NCBI GenBank assembly: GCA_947461325.1
Contig: CANHLD010000008.1
Location: 1-23,469, forward strand
Direction: 5' to 3'
DNA length: 23,469 nt
Origin: Comamonadaceae bacterium
Lineage (GTDB): Bacteria > Pseudomonadota > Gammaproteobacteria > Burkholderiales > Burkholderiaceae_C
The notes beneath the pieces were generated by a model that was given only the letters and a program-made list of their open reading frames with translations, was not told where the DNA came from and ran no database searches. Positions 23,438-23,469 of this stretch are shown in pieces; within the stretch, counting starts at the first letter, position 1, and every line of letters starts with the position of its first letter. The translations under genes and the position numbers were made by a program.

Positions 23438-23469
23438 ATGCGCAAAAACCGTTTTTCACGCGAACCTGA
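23438..23469 (+). CDS. Start of a gene cut by the window end, possible partner of the proton channel
   Basis: An ATG 15 bp after the channel gene opens a frame with no stop to the window end: MRKNRFSREP. The short basic start fits cytosolic N-termini of single-TM partners (ExbD/TolR-like or DUF2149 proteins) often found after such channels, but ten codons cannot establish this. No strong ribosome site is seen upstream. Confidence 0.35.
   Translation, partial: MRKNRFSREP

Overview
The window looks like an ordinary chromosomal stretch from a betaproteobacterium, most likely Burkholderiales. This rests on family resemblance: a SoxXYZA cluster, a glycosyltransferase of the LFLHQNFPGQFKHLAP type, a Gln-type thiol dioxygenase joined to rhodanese domains, and an RND permease-adaptor pair. 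Base composition is near half GC by eye and genes are packed tightly with many 1-8 bp overlaps. I cannot name a genus. I see no rRNA, tRNA, CRISPR array, insertion sequence or phage gene, and no gene-free stretch over 300 bases.

Left part (1-9882). The window opens inside an RND efflux permease followed by its periplasmic adaptor. An AT-rich 221-bp gap follows, carrying three perfect palindromes and a good sigma-70 promoter. It precedes a two-gene unit: a cysteine-cluster (YkgJ-type) protein and an unfamiliar GNAT-like acyltransferase. A small SET-domain protein converges on them. Then come two overlapping PAP2-superfamily membrane phosphatases, a TerC-family membrane protein, a small secreted protein of unknown function, a secreted pentapeptide-repeat protein on the minus strand, and another small secreted unknown.

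Central part (9888-16434). A continuous plus-strand block encodes a ferritin-like di-iron 'metal-dependent hydrolase', an HSL-type esterase, an IorA/IorB-type molybdenum hydroxylase (2Fe-2S subunit plus Tat-exported large subunit) and SoxX, SoxY, SoxZ and diheme SoxA. From iorA to soxY the junctions are overlaps of 1-4 bp, so the molybdoenzyme and the Sox carrier/cytochromes appear to be one transcript. soxB and soxCD are not here: soxA is followed at once by aroE on the opposite strand. SoxY has lost the usual Gly-Gly-Cys-Gly-Gly tail and ends AACIDNG.

Right part (16436-23469). aroE is divergent from a long fusion protein made of a cupin thiol dioxygenase and four rhodanese domains, in which the catalytic cysteine alternates absent, present, absent, present. 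A minus-strand operon follows (seven-bladed YVTN propeller, cytochrome b561, GT4 glycosyltransferase). Divergent from it, a MotA/TolQ/ExbB-type proton-channel gene leads into a gene cut by the window end.

The recurring theme from 9888 to 21581 is sulfur chemistry and periplasmic electron transfer: Sox carrier and cytochromes, thiol dioxygenase, rhodaneses, b-type cytochrome and an exported Mo hydroxylase. The most interesting features are the iorAB-soxXYZA linkage without soxB, the altered SoxY arm, and the dioxygenase-rhodanese fusion.
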